A stretch of 64,000 nucleotides of DNA from Dinochytrium kinnereticum (GCA_027604005.1 JADGJT010000021.1:26568-90567), one strand, 5' to 3'. Positions 46,973-59,900 are shown, numbered from the stretch's first letter. Numbers and translations are program-made. Notes: generated from the sequence alone by a model not told the origin.

Positions 46973-49900
46973 ATGGACCAGGGCAATGGCATTAACCAGC
47001 CGCCCACCAGCTTCAACAGTCTCCAGCAGAGCATGCAATTGATTGCGGCGGAATCTGCAGGCGGAGGGCTCCATACTGGAGGTTGGTTGAGGTTTCGTTC
47101 CCCATGTGGGGCATTATCTGAACGCTGATTCCACATCCCATTAGCGTCATCATCAGTGCCAGGACCTGGTTCTGAAGAATTTACCAGGCTAGCTAGCCGT
47201 GTAGAGGAGCTGGAGAGGCTGCTGCTGAAAAATAGCATGAACCCCCAGCTTCAGCAAACTGCGTCGGCCTCAGCATCATCACCCCCCATTTCCACCTTTC
47301 CACAGCTTACCCAGACCATCCCCTTTGCTGCTTCCGTGCCATCCTCCATCCAGAATCAAGCTTTTTACCCTTCTGGCAATGTCTCAATGATGACGACTCA
47401 AAACTCATATCCCCCGCCGTATATCACTCAAGTCGGCAGCCAGAGTCAAGGACACGGATCCGCCATGGCTTACCACCCTTCGGCTCAGGCTGCAGGAAGC
47501 ATTTCAAGTGAGAGCATCTTTCTTCCTTTTCTTCCTTTGCGTTTTCTTTTTCTGATATGGTGAGATTAGACCACCAGCATCCCATGGCCATGCAGCAGAA
47601 CGCTTTCCGTCCGGCGCCGCGCCCACTTAACAACCAGAACTTGCCGCCATCATACACGCAGGGAAGCCCCCCAGCTATTTCTTCAACCCCCAATCACCTT
47701 CCTTCGACCTATGCTCCCTTAAACGACACACTTATCAGAGATAGTTTCAATCGCCAGATGCAAGAGCATGCAAATAATGCTGCTCGCAGACAGCAGCAAA
47801 TCAACTCTGACCAGTATCAAACTGTTTTCTCGGCTCATGGACCTAGGACTGGCGGCTTAACGAACGCTGGTCGGCCAGTCCCGGCCCCTCAACAACCTGC
47901 TCTTTCTACACACACTGCCCTCGCTTCGGAAATAGCTGGGAATGACCAGGTCTCGCTGGCGGATGAAAGTGTCTACCAGTCCACAAGAAAAACCTTTGCA
48001 GAGTTTATGACCGCTACTACCCCTGAGGCGTTTGAGAACAATGCTGGGCAATTGAAAGCGTGGCTACAAGATACTCGGGCGTACTCAAAGCACCTTCAAA
48101 AAGATGTTTTAAGAATTCTTTTGGTAAGTCTATACCATCCCCACCAGTTCTGAGGCTTCTTTCTCTACAGTTCTTCATCAATACTTGCACAAAACCGGGA
48201 TACAAGATTACACCTATATTTGATATGCTCAATGTTGTCTTAACCTATCTACCAGTCGTGGTTCAGGATCAAAAAGGTTAGTGTGGAACTTCAAACACAA
48301 TATTCACTGAACTATCAGATTACGCCATCAGGCTCTTCAAATTGTGCAAGCGCTTTTTTGACCATGTCCTAAAGCCCAGGTGTTACATCTCCTTCTTGCC
48401 CTCCGTAGTCGCAAATTCGGGAGGAACGCCGGCCGAAATGGAAGGTCGAAGATCGAAATTAGATTACCCTCCTGGTACTCTTCCAAAGCTCATGGAGCAT
48501 ACAGTAAAACCATTTCGTCTCTCTATTGATGCGGGTGATCGACTAGAGATTGCGTTCACTCTCTCACGCGAAGCTGCCGCTTTCTTCATTGAAAGTCTCT
48601 CTCCAGCGCCCGGGCTTTTACCCAACGGGATGCAAAAAACCGTACCAGCTTATAGGCTCTATTTTTCCTTGGTTTACTCGGCTGATCTTGTCAACCCGGA
48701 TCTGGAGTGGGGTCAGGACCGGTATAATGTTTGGATCAATGGGATAAGGGTTCCAATGCGTGGGTATAGCGATGTAGCGTCGAAACGATTAGGTTCTCTA
48801 CCTGGCGTTGACCCTCAGGTGATTAGGGCGAATGAACTTAGGAGATTCTGGGATTTGACGCCGTATGTATCGCAGGGGCTGAATGGACTTTGCTTGATGT
48901 CAAAGTCATCACCAAGCGTGCGGCTGTTTGCTTCTGTGGATGCACTGATTTTTAAGGATTCTAAAGAAATTACCGCATCCCTGCTTTCTAATCCGGGGTC
49001 TTTAATTAAGGTTGAAGAGTCTATACTTCTAGGTAACTGCCATATGGTCTTTAAGATTTCCTCCGTCTTTTATTCTCTCTCCCTTTTATTCCTGATTTAT
49101 AAATTTGTTTTTCTTTCCGTTTGCTTTCTCTCGTATCGGATAATAATTAATTTCTGTGTACCTCTTTAAGCCAAAACCCGTAACGAGCTGGATGGTGTTC
49201 CGGTCAGGAGTTTAAGTCTTCTTTGCCCCATAAGCAAGGCTCGACCAACCCAGCCTATGCGAGGGAAAAATTGCGTACATCTTGAGGTATGTTTTGAGGG
49301 TCGTGGCAACTCAAGCTCAAATGTATTAATTATTTTATGTTCAAGTGCTTTGATCTTAATTCCTTTCTTTTGGATGGATCTCGCCGGAGCGTTCAGTTTC
49401 CATGCCCAATTTGCGGGAAGCAAATGACTATGGAGAACCTCGCTATTGATATGTTTTACATATCTGTCATGTCGAAAGTTGGGCCTTCAGTCTCGAAGGT
49501 TTTGGTTCGATCTGATGGAGCTTTTTCTGCAGCTGATGAATCGCCGCAACCGGTCATTGAGTTGGCTAGTGGGTTGGGGACAAGGTTTATATTTATTTTA
49601 GTTTTTTGTTGTTTTTTTTTTTTGTTTTTTTTATTAGTCTCATAAATGCCTTTTTTGATTGGTTAAGGTCTAATGCTGTCAACTCTCCTTTAAACATCAG
49701 TGAAAAGCGCAAGGTTATTGTGAATTCGGAAGCGGGGGCTGAGGCAAAGAAGCCGCGATTAGATGCAGCACAGGCTCCAACTACGCTTATCGATCTTTCA
49801 AGCCCTGTTTTGATTCCAAAAACGTCTGTCCCCATAGTTCCTGCTTCAAGCGTTGCAGTTATCTCATCCTCCGCAGCCGCCCGCATAAATCCCGTTCAGT

Positions 49901-52900
49901 TACCCGCTGCAAAATCTCTTAAGGACGCTGCGCCGCCTCAGCTCAGCAACATAGCTCTGCAGGCAGGCTCTTTAGTGACGTCGACTACAACCGAGCCATA
50001 TTCCAAAGAATCCACAATCGGGCTTAATAGCCAAGGCTCAATCGAGGCAAAAGTTCCTGTAGATTCGGCTGTCGAACCGATTACCATATCTCTTCTTCCC
50101 CCTTTTGTTTTAACCCGCTTCGATATAACTGAAGGAAAAGCCAATACGTTGACTGAAGGAAAATGCAAACGATGTGGGCAGGTTTTTGCGTTATCGAGGG
50201 CTGGGAACCTTCATACGGTTTCAAAAATTCTTACCAGTCATTTTCATGAGCTGCATCCTGGAGATTTATGGAATGAAACGCCGAGTTCTCTACGTACTAT
50301 ATCTGCTTCGTTGACCAAGTCTACTGTTGTCCCTAGGGAGGCGGCGAAGCCGTTAGTTGCAGGATCCGGCTATACCGATAATGCTCCCCCGAAGACGCAA
50401 AAGCCTTCTGATGTTTGTGTTGATAAAACACTGAAGATGCCATCGCTTGAGACCTCTGCTCTATCCGTTAAAACCGGTGTAGAGACGGCGACTTCTCAAC
50501 ACAAGGCGGTGCCACTGGCGGTGAGCTCACCCGTTTCGACTTCAGCAAAGGATATTCTACGGGATGCTCAATCATTTGGAATAGACGCCATGCTAGGAAA
50601 GACCATATCTGCGTCAATATCTGATCAACAGCCACTGCCCATTTCTACTGTGGTCGGTGAGCGTCGCATTGAACCGGCTGTGGTTAAAGGAAATACCTCA
50701 ACGTCGACTTTAGAGACGGAGCGGAGTGTTATTGGGCAGCCGACGGTAGCGTCACCGACCGGTGCTTTGGAATCGCTTCAAGAAGCACCCTCATATTTAC
50801 CGGATAATATGGAAGACGTTAAACGGGATTTGCCGAAACGGTTAGATTCTTTAGGATGCCCGACTCGCAATAACGACGCTGGACTTGATAATCTAAAGAA
50901 ATCCTCTATCGCGACGTCAAACGTCAACGACTCTGGCGTTACTATTTCACTTGGAGATGGATTGTTGAGGGTTGGATCTTCGCCTCAACGAACGGTCGAG
51001 GCTAGCAATGGCGAGAATTTGGAAGTCGGAAAGAGAATGGATAACATTTATGAGATTGTGGAGAGCACGTCGCCTGTGCTCTCTGGCGAGGTGTATCATA
51101 CACCTACTGAGGATCCAATGGCCGTTGTAGAGATTCCAGCGATAGTTGAGGATGCGATGGATTGTGAGGATGATTTTATGTTTAGTGCTGGTGGTAAAGA
51201 AGTCGATGTCATGTGGGTGCCATTTTTGCCGTTGATATCTTTGCCCAGTTGTTAGGTTTTTTGTTTATGATCTTCTACGTTGCTATCTGGTGTTTCTCGT
51301 TATAACTTAATCTCCACCATCATGATATTGGAACAAAAAAACAGTGCCCGTGCCATTAGGCGAGATCTTGAATCGGGTTGGCCTATGTGGCAGCTAAGCT
51401 CATACGGCTGCTTACCGAGAGGCAACTGTTTAATCGCCGGGATGGACGCTTCACCAGAAGAGATGAGGTTGATTTGGTGGATGGCTTTAGCTAAGGGATC
51501 TGACGAAGGAGCTGTAAGTTTATACAAAAACTCTTAGCCCTTTCAAGGTGGCATCTAATTTCTCTCCATCGGTGCAGAAAAAAGTTTTCAGTGGATGCGA
51601 GGCTTCTCGGAAAGTAGCGATTAACCGTGTCATTCAAGATCCCGAGCGGGCATACCGTGATCTTTCCGCTCGTGGTCCGTCGGCTGTGACTCCGTCTCGA
51701 CTTGCAGAGTACATTGGAAGCTACATTAAGAAGTCATTTGTGCAAAGTGGCTCTGACGTTGGCACATCAAGAGGTGCAAGTCTTGGGGCTAAGAGCGATT
51801 CTGGTAGCCTAGGTACAAGGCCGATAATTATCCACACTTCGGCGTCCTCACCATCAGTCGCTCCTTTGTTAGCGGCGAAGAATAACGCGGCCTCGGTGTT
51901 GCCACGACCGGTGTTTACGCTCGGTGCCTCTTTATCTCGCCGGACCGAGGATTTCCATGCCAGTAACACTCTCATACCGTCCATTAAGTTACCGATATCC
52001 GGACAAGTATCAGGCTCCGCGACTGTCATGGCTAAAGATCCTAGCAGCAAGGATAGCACACGTGGCCTGCAGGTATCTCTTGAGTTGTCCGAGCAGTTAC
52101 CATCACACCGCGCAAAAGCACCCACCTCAGAGATACCGCAAACGTTAGTTACCCCGCCACGTATACCACGGGGTTCGATTACGAGCCCTTTAGACAAGGG
52201 GGATGTTACGTCTGCGGAGAAGGCGGGTGAGAAGCCGGCCATTTTTAGCGCGCAGAAAATCTCGTTTGCGGCTCTGGCTGCCGCTCATACTTCCACCCAG
52301 GCGAAAGCGACACCGTTGGTTGGGCTTGAGAAGGATTTGAAGATCAATCAATTTGCGAGCCAGAACAAGGAGGACCTTACTGCTTTTAAGAAGACTGGAC
52401 AAAGTGGAACGGAACTTGTTCCCGTCGCTCAATCTGCGTCAGGGCCTCCTCCTCCTTCTGCTGGAAAGGATACACCTAAAACAGTGCCCGGGACAATACC
52501 GACGGGAACACCCGATTCTTTAAGGTCTATGCGGATGGTCACACCCCCTGCTTTTTTAGCATCTGGAGATGGACTGCTGGGGATGCAAGGAGCTTCTGTT
52601 GCTGGGGAAATCGAGGAAGAAACCCCTGAGGGCCCGGCCGAAAGAACCTCGACTCCGGCGAAACACTCAGACCTAAGGAGCCAGGCGACATCGGCCCGGA
52701 AGGTCTCAATACCCCTCCCGGGATATCGCGCTTCCCCAATCACTCAAGCTTCCGCTGCTTCCTCTGAAAAGTCTGTCGATTTTGGTCTTGCAACTGTGGC
52801 TGGAGGGAAAACGGAATCCCTGGTGGCGGTTGCTCGCTCCGAAGATATCCCGAGGATCGAAAGTGGTAAAGTGTCGATGGATGCGCCGATTGCTGCTGTG

Positions 52901-53113
52901 ATTCAGTCACAGCCAAAGTCTTTTAGCGTTGATTCCGATCTGGCTGCTGACCATAAGGCTGGAGAGCCAGCTGGTGCGATGGAGGCTCAGGTGGCAGAGG
53001 CTAAGCCTGCACAGAGCGATAATAGAACTCCTCAGAGGACGTCGCTGATACCTGCTGATTTCGAGGAGAAGCGATACCTTCAGGATGTTGCTGATGATAG
53101 CGAGTGGATGTAG
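46973..53113 (+). CDS. SP-RING (PIAS/Siz) SUMO E3 ligase, giant form
   Basis: Ten exons: 46973..47081, 47145..47507, 47570..48123, 48171..48276, 48319..49032, 49171..49286, 49346..49584, 49668..51212, 51345..51513 and 51578..53113, giving 1816 residues. A PINIT-like region precedes the MIZ/SP-RING: LSLLCPISKARPTQPMRGKNCVHLECFDLNSFL then FPCPICGKQMTMENLAIDMF, with the C..H..C..C-x2-C ligand spacing of PIAS/Siz proteins, which move SUMO from Ubc9 to substrates. Next is a basic stretch (EKRKVIVNS, KKPRLD) and a SUMO-interacting-type motif (TTLIDLSS). A possible BED-like finger follows (KCKRCGQVFAL...HFHELHPG). Exons 9-10 encode RRDLESGWPMWQLSSYG, NCLIAGMDASPEEMRLIWW and VIQDPERAYRDLS, recalling a module of Nup42-type nucleoporins. 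The rest is Ser/Thr/Ala-rich. The usual N-terminal SAP domain is not visible. Confidence 0.82.
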
Positions 53114-53563
53114 CCTTTGCTTAAAGAGCATGGATTTGGTGCATTTTGTGTTTTCTGCATGTTTGGATGAAGGGATGGTGTTTTTGCACACTTGCTTTTA
53201 CGCTGCCTTTTTTATCTTGTTTGGCATTGCTTTTTCGCTCGCTTTGATTCTTGGAGGGAATAATATAAATTAATTATAGCTGACTGACGGATGATGTTTG
53301 GTGGTTTTTTAGCAGATTTATTCTGTATCGTCAGCTGAGGCATGAGAGTCCAGACATTTCAATTGTTGCAGTGCCAGAAACACCTGGAAGACAAAGAGGT
53401 ATATACTAGTAGAAGGTTGATACCTTTTTTACTTCAGAAATGGTTTATGTCGGACTTTAAAAATGAGTGAGTGTTTTATTTTGTTTTTTGTTGACCATCC
53501 GTTCCTATCGCTCGACTGTTCGTCCCCAACGACGGCCCGTCTGCATCATCCACAATCAGCAAG
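53114..53563. other. Intergenic region
   Basis: About 450 bases between two same-strand genes. The left half is T-rich 3' sequence; the right half should carry the promoter and possibly a missed signal-peptide exon of the next gene. Confidence 0.4.
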
Positions 53564-54919
53564 ATGCAGTCGCCCACCTCGAGTGATCCCACCAAGCCAG
53601 CCCCTACCTGCACCCCACTCTCATACACCCCATCAGTCTGCAGAGAATGGGCACCCAGCAACTCCTTCTTCCCTCCAAACGAAACCCTCTTCTCCCAGGC
53701 CACCGACGCAACAGCTTTTGACGCGATCTTCACCGACGAGAGACTCCTCACCTCCACTCTCACCAACCTTGGCTGCCACCTTGGATCACGAGCACCTGTA
53801 CGGTACTCCACGTCTTTTGCTTGCTCGACCTTGTTTGAACCCTGTGGAGACCGGGAGGGACGGCTTCGACTGTGTCGGGACATTTGCTCTGTTTTCTATG
53901 GTGATCTGTATGCTGTTTTGAGGGACCCCGCGATATGCTTGCCTGCTGTTTCGGGATCGGATCTGGAAAAAAGGAGGGAAACGGTTTTGGCGGATGTTGC
54001 TGGATGGTGTGGGGGGTTGAAGGCTGTTGATGGTTGCTTGGGTGGGGATGGTGTTGATTACACTACCTGTGGTGAGTCCCGGTGTTTGATAAACATTTCT
54101 GGGGTGTTGATTTTGTTTATCTGAATGTAGGGTTTGGTAAAGGCCCTGGGGCTCGAGACCGGATTGCTCAATTCTGCGCCGGTCCCTACCCTGACCCCTG
54201 TTGCAAGAATCTTGTGCTTCAGACGTCGTCGACAGAAGCAGCTTCTTCTACCCCACCGGTGTCGCTTGGACCCGAAGAGCCAACTGTCCGTGTCGCTGTT
54301 GTTGGGATGATTGTGGCCTTTATGATCATTGTGGCGGCTCTGATGATTCTTCGAGTCGTCCGACCTTGGACCGTTAAACCCCCGAATAGCGTCCCAGCGG
54401 TCCTTACCCAGAAACCAGACGTTGAAACTGGTAAAGTCGATCGGGTCAGCATGTCGGTGGATGAGCGAAGGCTGTCTATAGCCAATTTGGATGGATGCAT
54501 AATTGGGCCTTGTCAAGTTGATGAGATGGAGGGTGGGAGGGTGGGAGTTTTTGGTGGAGAGGAGCATGGCGAGGATCGCCTCGCGTCTTTGTCTGTAGCT
54601 GAGATGGGTGCTGTGGATTTGGGGGAAGTGCAACTTGAGACGGCGCTTTGTCATGCGAGGGCTAGCAAGGCATTTAGTCCAACTCTTTCGGATGAGATTC
54701 CACTTCAATGTGGGGATTCGATTCAGGTTCATTCTGTCTTTGATGATGGTGAGCTTCAACATCTTGGCATACCTTATATCTCCTTACTGTTTTTGGGGCC
54801 CCCATACTGTTTTCTTTCTTTCTTGCTGATGTCTGGTGCTTTTAGGCTGGGCTTATGGATTGAACAAGACCACCAATCAAATCGGCACATTCCCGGTCGT
54901 TGCAATCAGTCTTCTCTAG
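53564..54919 (+). CDS. Cysteine-rich ectodomain / single TM / SH3 receptor-like protein
   Basis: Three exons: 53564..54071, 54131..54748 and 54846..54919, giving 399 residues from this start. The first half is a Cys-rich domain (CTPLSYTPSVCREWAP, NLGCHLGSR, SFACSTLFEPCG, RLCRDICSVFYGDL, PAICLPAVS) whose FxC-x4-PC then LCRxxC pattern resembles a Frizzled-type cysteine-rich domain. A further Cys cluster (PYPDPCCKNL) leads to one membrane span near residues 221-247 (VAVVGMIVAFMIIVAALMILRVVRPW). The cytosolic part ends in an SH3 domain (SKAFSPTLSDEIPLQCGDSI then FDDGWAYGLNKTTNQIGTFPVVAIS); the last exon supplies its final strands, a strong check on the splice. No signal peptide precedes the cysteines in this model, so a first exon may be missing upstream. 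Ligand and partners are unknown. Confidence 0.75.
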
Positions 54920-55362
54920 ACCATATTCGTTTATTCACTGTGCTTGACTTTCATTCTTCCTCATCTTCTTCAACATCTGTGCTTATTTATTTATTTACAT
55001 ACCTACTTATTTTTACTCTCGCTCTTCCGACCCCTTTTTTTTTCTCGTTTGATTCTTTAAACCTGCAGCTCTGCAGTCCGTGAAGCAGCAATTTGTGTTT
55101 TCTTGCTGTCTCAAGAATTTACACCCTCCTCCCCCATTCCAGAGCGACGGAAAGAAAGCATAGTACAACAAACCACCGCGCAACTCAATTCAACTTTCAT
55201 CCCTCCATCACTTCCCGGCCTTTCCCCCCCAAAGAAAAGAAAAGAAAAGAAAAGAAACGGACGCGTTCCCTTCCTCCACAGCCTCTCGTCACAAAAACAA
55301 TTTCGAAGAAAATAAAAACTGATCCCCAGAAAACAATAAAGGGTTTTGAGGGGATAACAATC

Positions 55363-56178
55363 ATGTCCTCTACCTTATCCAAACGAACACCGTTCACTCG
55401 CAGCGATGATGGCGACTCCACAAAGAAGCTCTCGGACGAGAACGAGATTCTGGATGAAGAAGGTGAGTCTGGTCAGTCTTCTTTTTTTTTCTGATTCACG
55501 GTGCGTCCAAGATGCATGGCTGGAGTGAGTGATTGACGTTATTCTTGCAGAACAGGAGGCCCTCATTGACGAGTTGAGACGGAAGAATGAGTTTTCAAAC
55601 TACGTCTTCAAGGTTTGCTTTTCTCTAGTGGGGGGAGGGGGAAAGGGGGGTTCCGATGAGGTTGCTGAATCTTGCTTGTTCTGTCAACAGCTTTGTCTAT
55701 CCGTCCTCCTCGTTTCTCTCACCGTCGTGTAAGTCATTCTTCCCCGACCCGCTTCTGAAAAAGCTAACAGCAGAAAAACAATCCATCCAGCGTCTTCATC
55801 CTAACCCTCCGAACCCTCGCAGAACCTTCCACCCTCCTCCCCCTCTCCCTTCTCCTCTCCTCCCTCTCCTTCCTCTCAACCCTCGTCTACCTCACAACAG
55901 TCACCCCACACATTCCATACACATCTCAACCCACTCAACCGGCTCCTCCACCAACCTCCATCGCGAGCGGGTGGATCTGGGTGGCTGTTGGGTTGGGGGT
56001 TGGGGCCGCTGCGGTTATCATGTGGGGGGGGGAGGATGTTGGGTGGGTTCTGGGACCGTTTTTGGTCGCGCCTTTGGGGGTTGCGGGGTTTGTGAGGTCT
56101 GTTGTGGGGTCGATGGGTGGTGTGGATGTTGCCTTGGAGGGGTTGGAGAAGGCAAAGTATAAGTTGAAGGGGGCGTAA
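55363..56178 (+). CDS. Small multispan membrane protein, unknown
   Basis: Four exons: 55363..55462, 55551..55612, 55691..55728 and 55791..56178, giving 195 residues. The N-terminal 55 residues are charged and hydrophilic (SKRTPFTRSDDGDSTKKLSDENE; QEALIDELRRKNEFSNYVFK). Then come about four hydrophobic spans: LCLSVLLVSLTVVVFILTL, LLPLSLLLSSLSFLSTLVYL, IWVAVGLGVGAAAVIMW and WVLGPFLVAPLGVAGFV. The C-terminus is a short amphipathic helix (VALEGLEKAKYKLKGA). The short 38-nt exon sits inside the first span, and the span is hydrophobic throughout only when spliced as modelled. I do not recognise the family. Its N-terminal helix and tetraspan form would suit an endomembrane protein. Confidence 0.7.
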
Positions 56179-56941
56179 AGACGGCCTTCTTTGACTGGAG
56201 AGTAATTGGGGTTGGCCTTTTTTTTGTGAGGACGTAAAGATACCTTGTGCCGTTGCCTTATTTACAGTGCCTCGTTGATTGAACATGCAGCGCGTATAAA
56301 CACTTCAAACAGAACTGAAACAAGAACGTTGGAGAGGCAATCGAAGGGTTAAGCCCCCAAGAGAGCTCATCCCAAAGAAACATACCAAAGGGGTAAAACA
56401 ACTTGACCAAAACAACATTAGCAAGCAAAGAAAGGGATCATTCCTCACAGGAACAAGGAAATTCATAGAACCACAAAACAAAAACAATCAAAATAGGAGT
56501 GGAGTAAACTCATCCACATAAAACAGAGGGGAGGAGAGTATAGAGAGAGTCCACCAACAGGGCAAAGAGAGAAGAAAAAAAACTATTTACAAAAGAGGAT
56601 GTTCAAAGAGACAGACAAGGTGGAGAACGACTGGTAGATAAACCGACTCAGTAAAATGAGAAGACTGCAATCAAAGAAGAGTAGCTCCATAGAAAAGATG
56701 CAATCAAAGAAGAGTGGCACCATAGAAAAGATAACTTATAAAAAAGAAAGCAGACTGGAAATGACGACCGTCGAGATAGACGAAGAGGTAAAGACCGACC
56801 ACCCACAAAAACAAAACTGGTTCAACAAACCAAGTAGAGTGAACGAAAACTTGACTCTAAATTAACAAGAAAAGGAAAAGATGCAAACCGCCCGCCAAAA
56901 AAAAAAAAGAAGTGACGAACAAAAAAAAAGAGAAAAGTAAA
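56179..56941. other. A-rich convergent 3' region
   Basis: About 760 bases lie between two convergent stops. The right part is A-rich, and an imperfect repeat CAATCAAAGAAGAGT occurs twice (about 56669 and 56701) together with CATAGAAAAGAT. I see no convincing gene; the open frame at 56656-56865 is low-complexity. Confidence 0.5.
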
Positions 56942-59900
56942 CTACCGCTCCCCACCAACATCAACCCCTCCCCTTCCAAGCACCATCTTCAACCTCGCAA
57001 AAGGATTCCGCGCCGTAGGCCTCGAGAACATCGTGTCACCACCCCCACCAGACCCCACCACCTCATTCCTCCTCTCATTACTAACCTCTCCCATCTCCTC
57101 CCTCGATAGCCCCATAAACAGGGTTGAAAACGCAAACCCTCTCTGAGCAGGGACCACATCTACCGGCTTCCGCACGGCTTCTACAGCAGGTGGCTTGGAG
57201 TCAGCGGGTGGGAAATGGTGGACGGGGATAGCGGGTAACGGTTTAGCACCCTCGTCCTCCTCGTCGTCTCTACCCACCACCGCTTCCCCACCACTCGAAG
57301 AAGGCTCAGCCGTCAAAGCACCTTCACCCGTTCCAGCCGACATCAAGGAGGTTGACATCCTCGGAGGCGGTTTTGGGGACGTCTCGATCTTGCCAGGTGG
57401 CAGGCGAGGGGAGACGGCGGTCCGTGAGATTTGTTTCTTGCGAGGTGAAGGGGGAGGGTGTGAGGGGTTTGTTGAGGGAAGGTAGAATTTGGGCCAGAGG
57501 CTTGTTGGCGGTGTTAGGGTCGTGGTGGTGTAAGAGGGGTCTTCAACGTTGGGGGTAGTGGTGGTGGTGGAGCGAACTGACGGGGTGAAAGGTGAGTCTG
57601 GAGTTTGTTCAACAGGGTCTGCGGTTTCAGGCGTCTTCTCAGGTGCCTTTGTAGGATCGAGAGCAGGGAGGTGATTCTTGGAATTATTGGGATTCGGTAA
57701 CGGCTTGGTCTCTGCCTTCGAGTCCGCGAGAATGTCATTATCGGGAGTATAGTCATTGACCTCCGTCGCCGCCTGAACCTCATTCACCTCACTAGGTAGC
57801 GGATCAAGTATCTTTAACGTCTCAGCCTCCTTCAACTCAGTAGGTAGCGTATCAGGTATCTTTACCATCTCAACCTCACTCGACTCGAAACCTCTACGTG
57901 TAACCTGACACCCTTTCAAGGTCTCAGCATCGTTCACGTCAGTCACCGAGACTTCTTTCTTAAAATCAACATTATCAGCTGACTTCACGTCGATACTTTC
58001 AGCGACAAGGTTAGCGTGACGATCCTCATCCTCTTTGAACACCTTGGCGTCGTTAGGCTTGAAACCAGAGACGTCGTAAGAGACATCAGACTTCTCAACC
58101 ACCTCATCCTCGCTGAACTCCACAGCCTTGAAAGCAACATCACGCACCTCAACTTCCTCGAACGCTTCATCTTCCACAAACGGAACACCTTCCTCAACTT
58201 TTTCCATTTCTCGAATGGCTTTATCTCCCATCAACGCAGCACGCTCTTCCACCTTCACCATCTCTCCAACCACACCACCACTCACATCCCCCACCTCCCG
58301 CTCCACCGACCCCCTCCCAATCGCTCCAATCTCCCCACCACTCGTCTCCCTCCACGCCCCCCACCTCCCAAACCTCTTCCCAGCCTGTCCTCCGAATATC
58401 GGAACCGAGCTCAACGAGCGTCGCGGAGACTCGGGGGGGGAGAGAAGCGGACTCAAGCGAGTGTCTTCGGATTGACGCGGTGAGGAGGGTGGGGACGGAT
58501 GCGGGGTCTTGGGCTGGCGGAGACGGGTAATCCATATTGTGAGTTTTTGGAGGGGGTCGGAGGTTGGGGGTTGTTTGGGTGGTGGGGAGGTGAAGAGGGT
58601 TGGAGATCGTGGAGGGTGAGGGTTCGAGTAGAACGTTGGGGTTGGGAGGGGTTTAAGGTCGTTCGGGTTGTTGATGGTTAAATCTCTTATTGGTGCCGTG
58701 ATATTGCCTTGCAGAGTTAGCTCCTTCGTGATTGATGGAACATCCAGAGCAGTTGTGGGCTGATTACTCTCAACAACATTGACTAGCTCATAGTCCTTTC
58801 TAGCATCATGAGCAGACTCAGTCCTCTGACCCCCATCAACTTCACCTTGCTGACCGCCCTCCAATTTATCACCCTCAAACCTCCCAATCTTAACCACACC
58901 CTCAGCTACCCCCAAATCTCTCCTTGTTCTGTCCACTAACGCGTCAACAGGCTTTACATCCATGTCAGCGTGGGCACCGTCAACCTTATTATAAGCCAAG
59001 ACCGTAGGGTTAGTTACGATCGGAGTATTGATGACGTCCACATTCACTGGAAGTGATTTGGGGAGCAGAGGGATAGGAAGCGTTTGAATTTCAACGTCGG
59101 TACGAGTGGTCGTCATCTTCTTGTCATTTGCAGATGCAGCCGGGATCATCATATCCTCATGATGAAAGTGCTCAACGTGAAATTTGCCCGAGTTTGGTTC
59201 AACAATGTTGGCGACGGGAGGCAGAGTGATCGTTGAAATAGGATCCTTGGATCGGACCTGCTCTTCCCCGACCTTTTCTGTAGCTACTGGAGGCGTTGGA
59301 GCTTGAATATTCGTTTGAATCTCCTCTACCCTCACTTTATCCGTAACCACTGAAATCGTTGGAATAATCTCCTTTCCAACCCCCGCTATCGTCAATCCGT
59401 CCGCTTTAGCAATCACAGGCATTGTGACGGCTGAAACGGGAATTTCCTCATAACCTTCCAGTCGTTTCCCTTCCACATCATGACTGGTATGGTCCTCTCG
59501 TGGTGTCTCCAGCATTTTAACAGGTTCCTCTGATACATCCTGGAGCCTCTCAGATGCACCTTTAGCCATACCAGGCAGCGGGACAACAGGCACCGACCCC
59601 CCCAACCCCCCAACCACTCCCACCCGATCTACCTCAGATACATCTCGAACAACAACAGAAGGCGTGAACATCTGTCCACCCTCCCCAGCAACCCCAGAAG
59701 GGTCCAACCCTACTGCAGCCGGGAAATAATATCTATGGCCCCCAACCGGTGTCCTAGTTGTGGGTGTACTGGCAGTGATGGTGAGCTCTGACATACGCCG
59801 GGAGGCGTCGTCTTTTGGTTGGGCTTGGTCAGCGGGGAATGGTGGGGTGGCGTGCGCCGGCATAGGAGGGCCTCGGTGGTCAACGTTGTACGGAAGGTAG

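Noticed and set aside
51256..53113. Exons 9-10 of the SUMO ligase as an independent downstream gene starting near 51322
   Set aside because: Less than 70 bases would remain for terminator plus promoter, and the AT|GTGGGT donor with a CAG acceptor keeps the frame. The fusion is still flagged for testing.
56656..56865. 69-codon Lys-rich plus-strand open frame
   Set aside because: It is built from an A-rich imperfect repeat in a convergent 3' region and lacks any coding signature.
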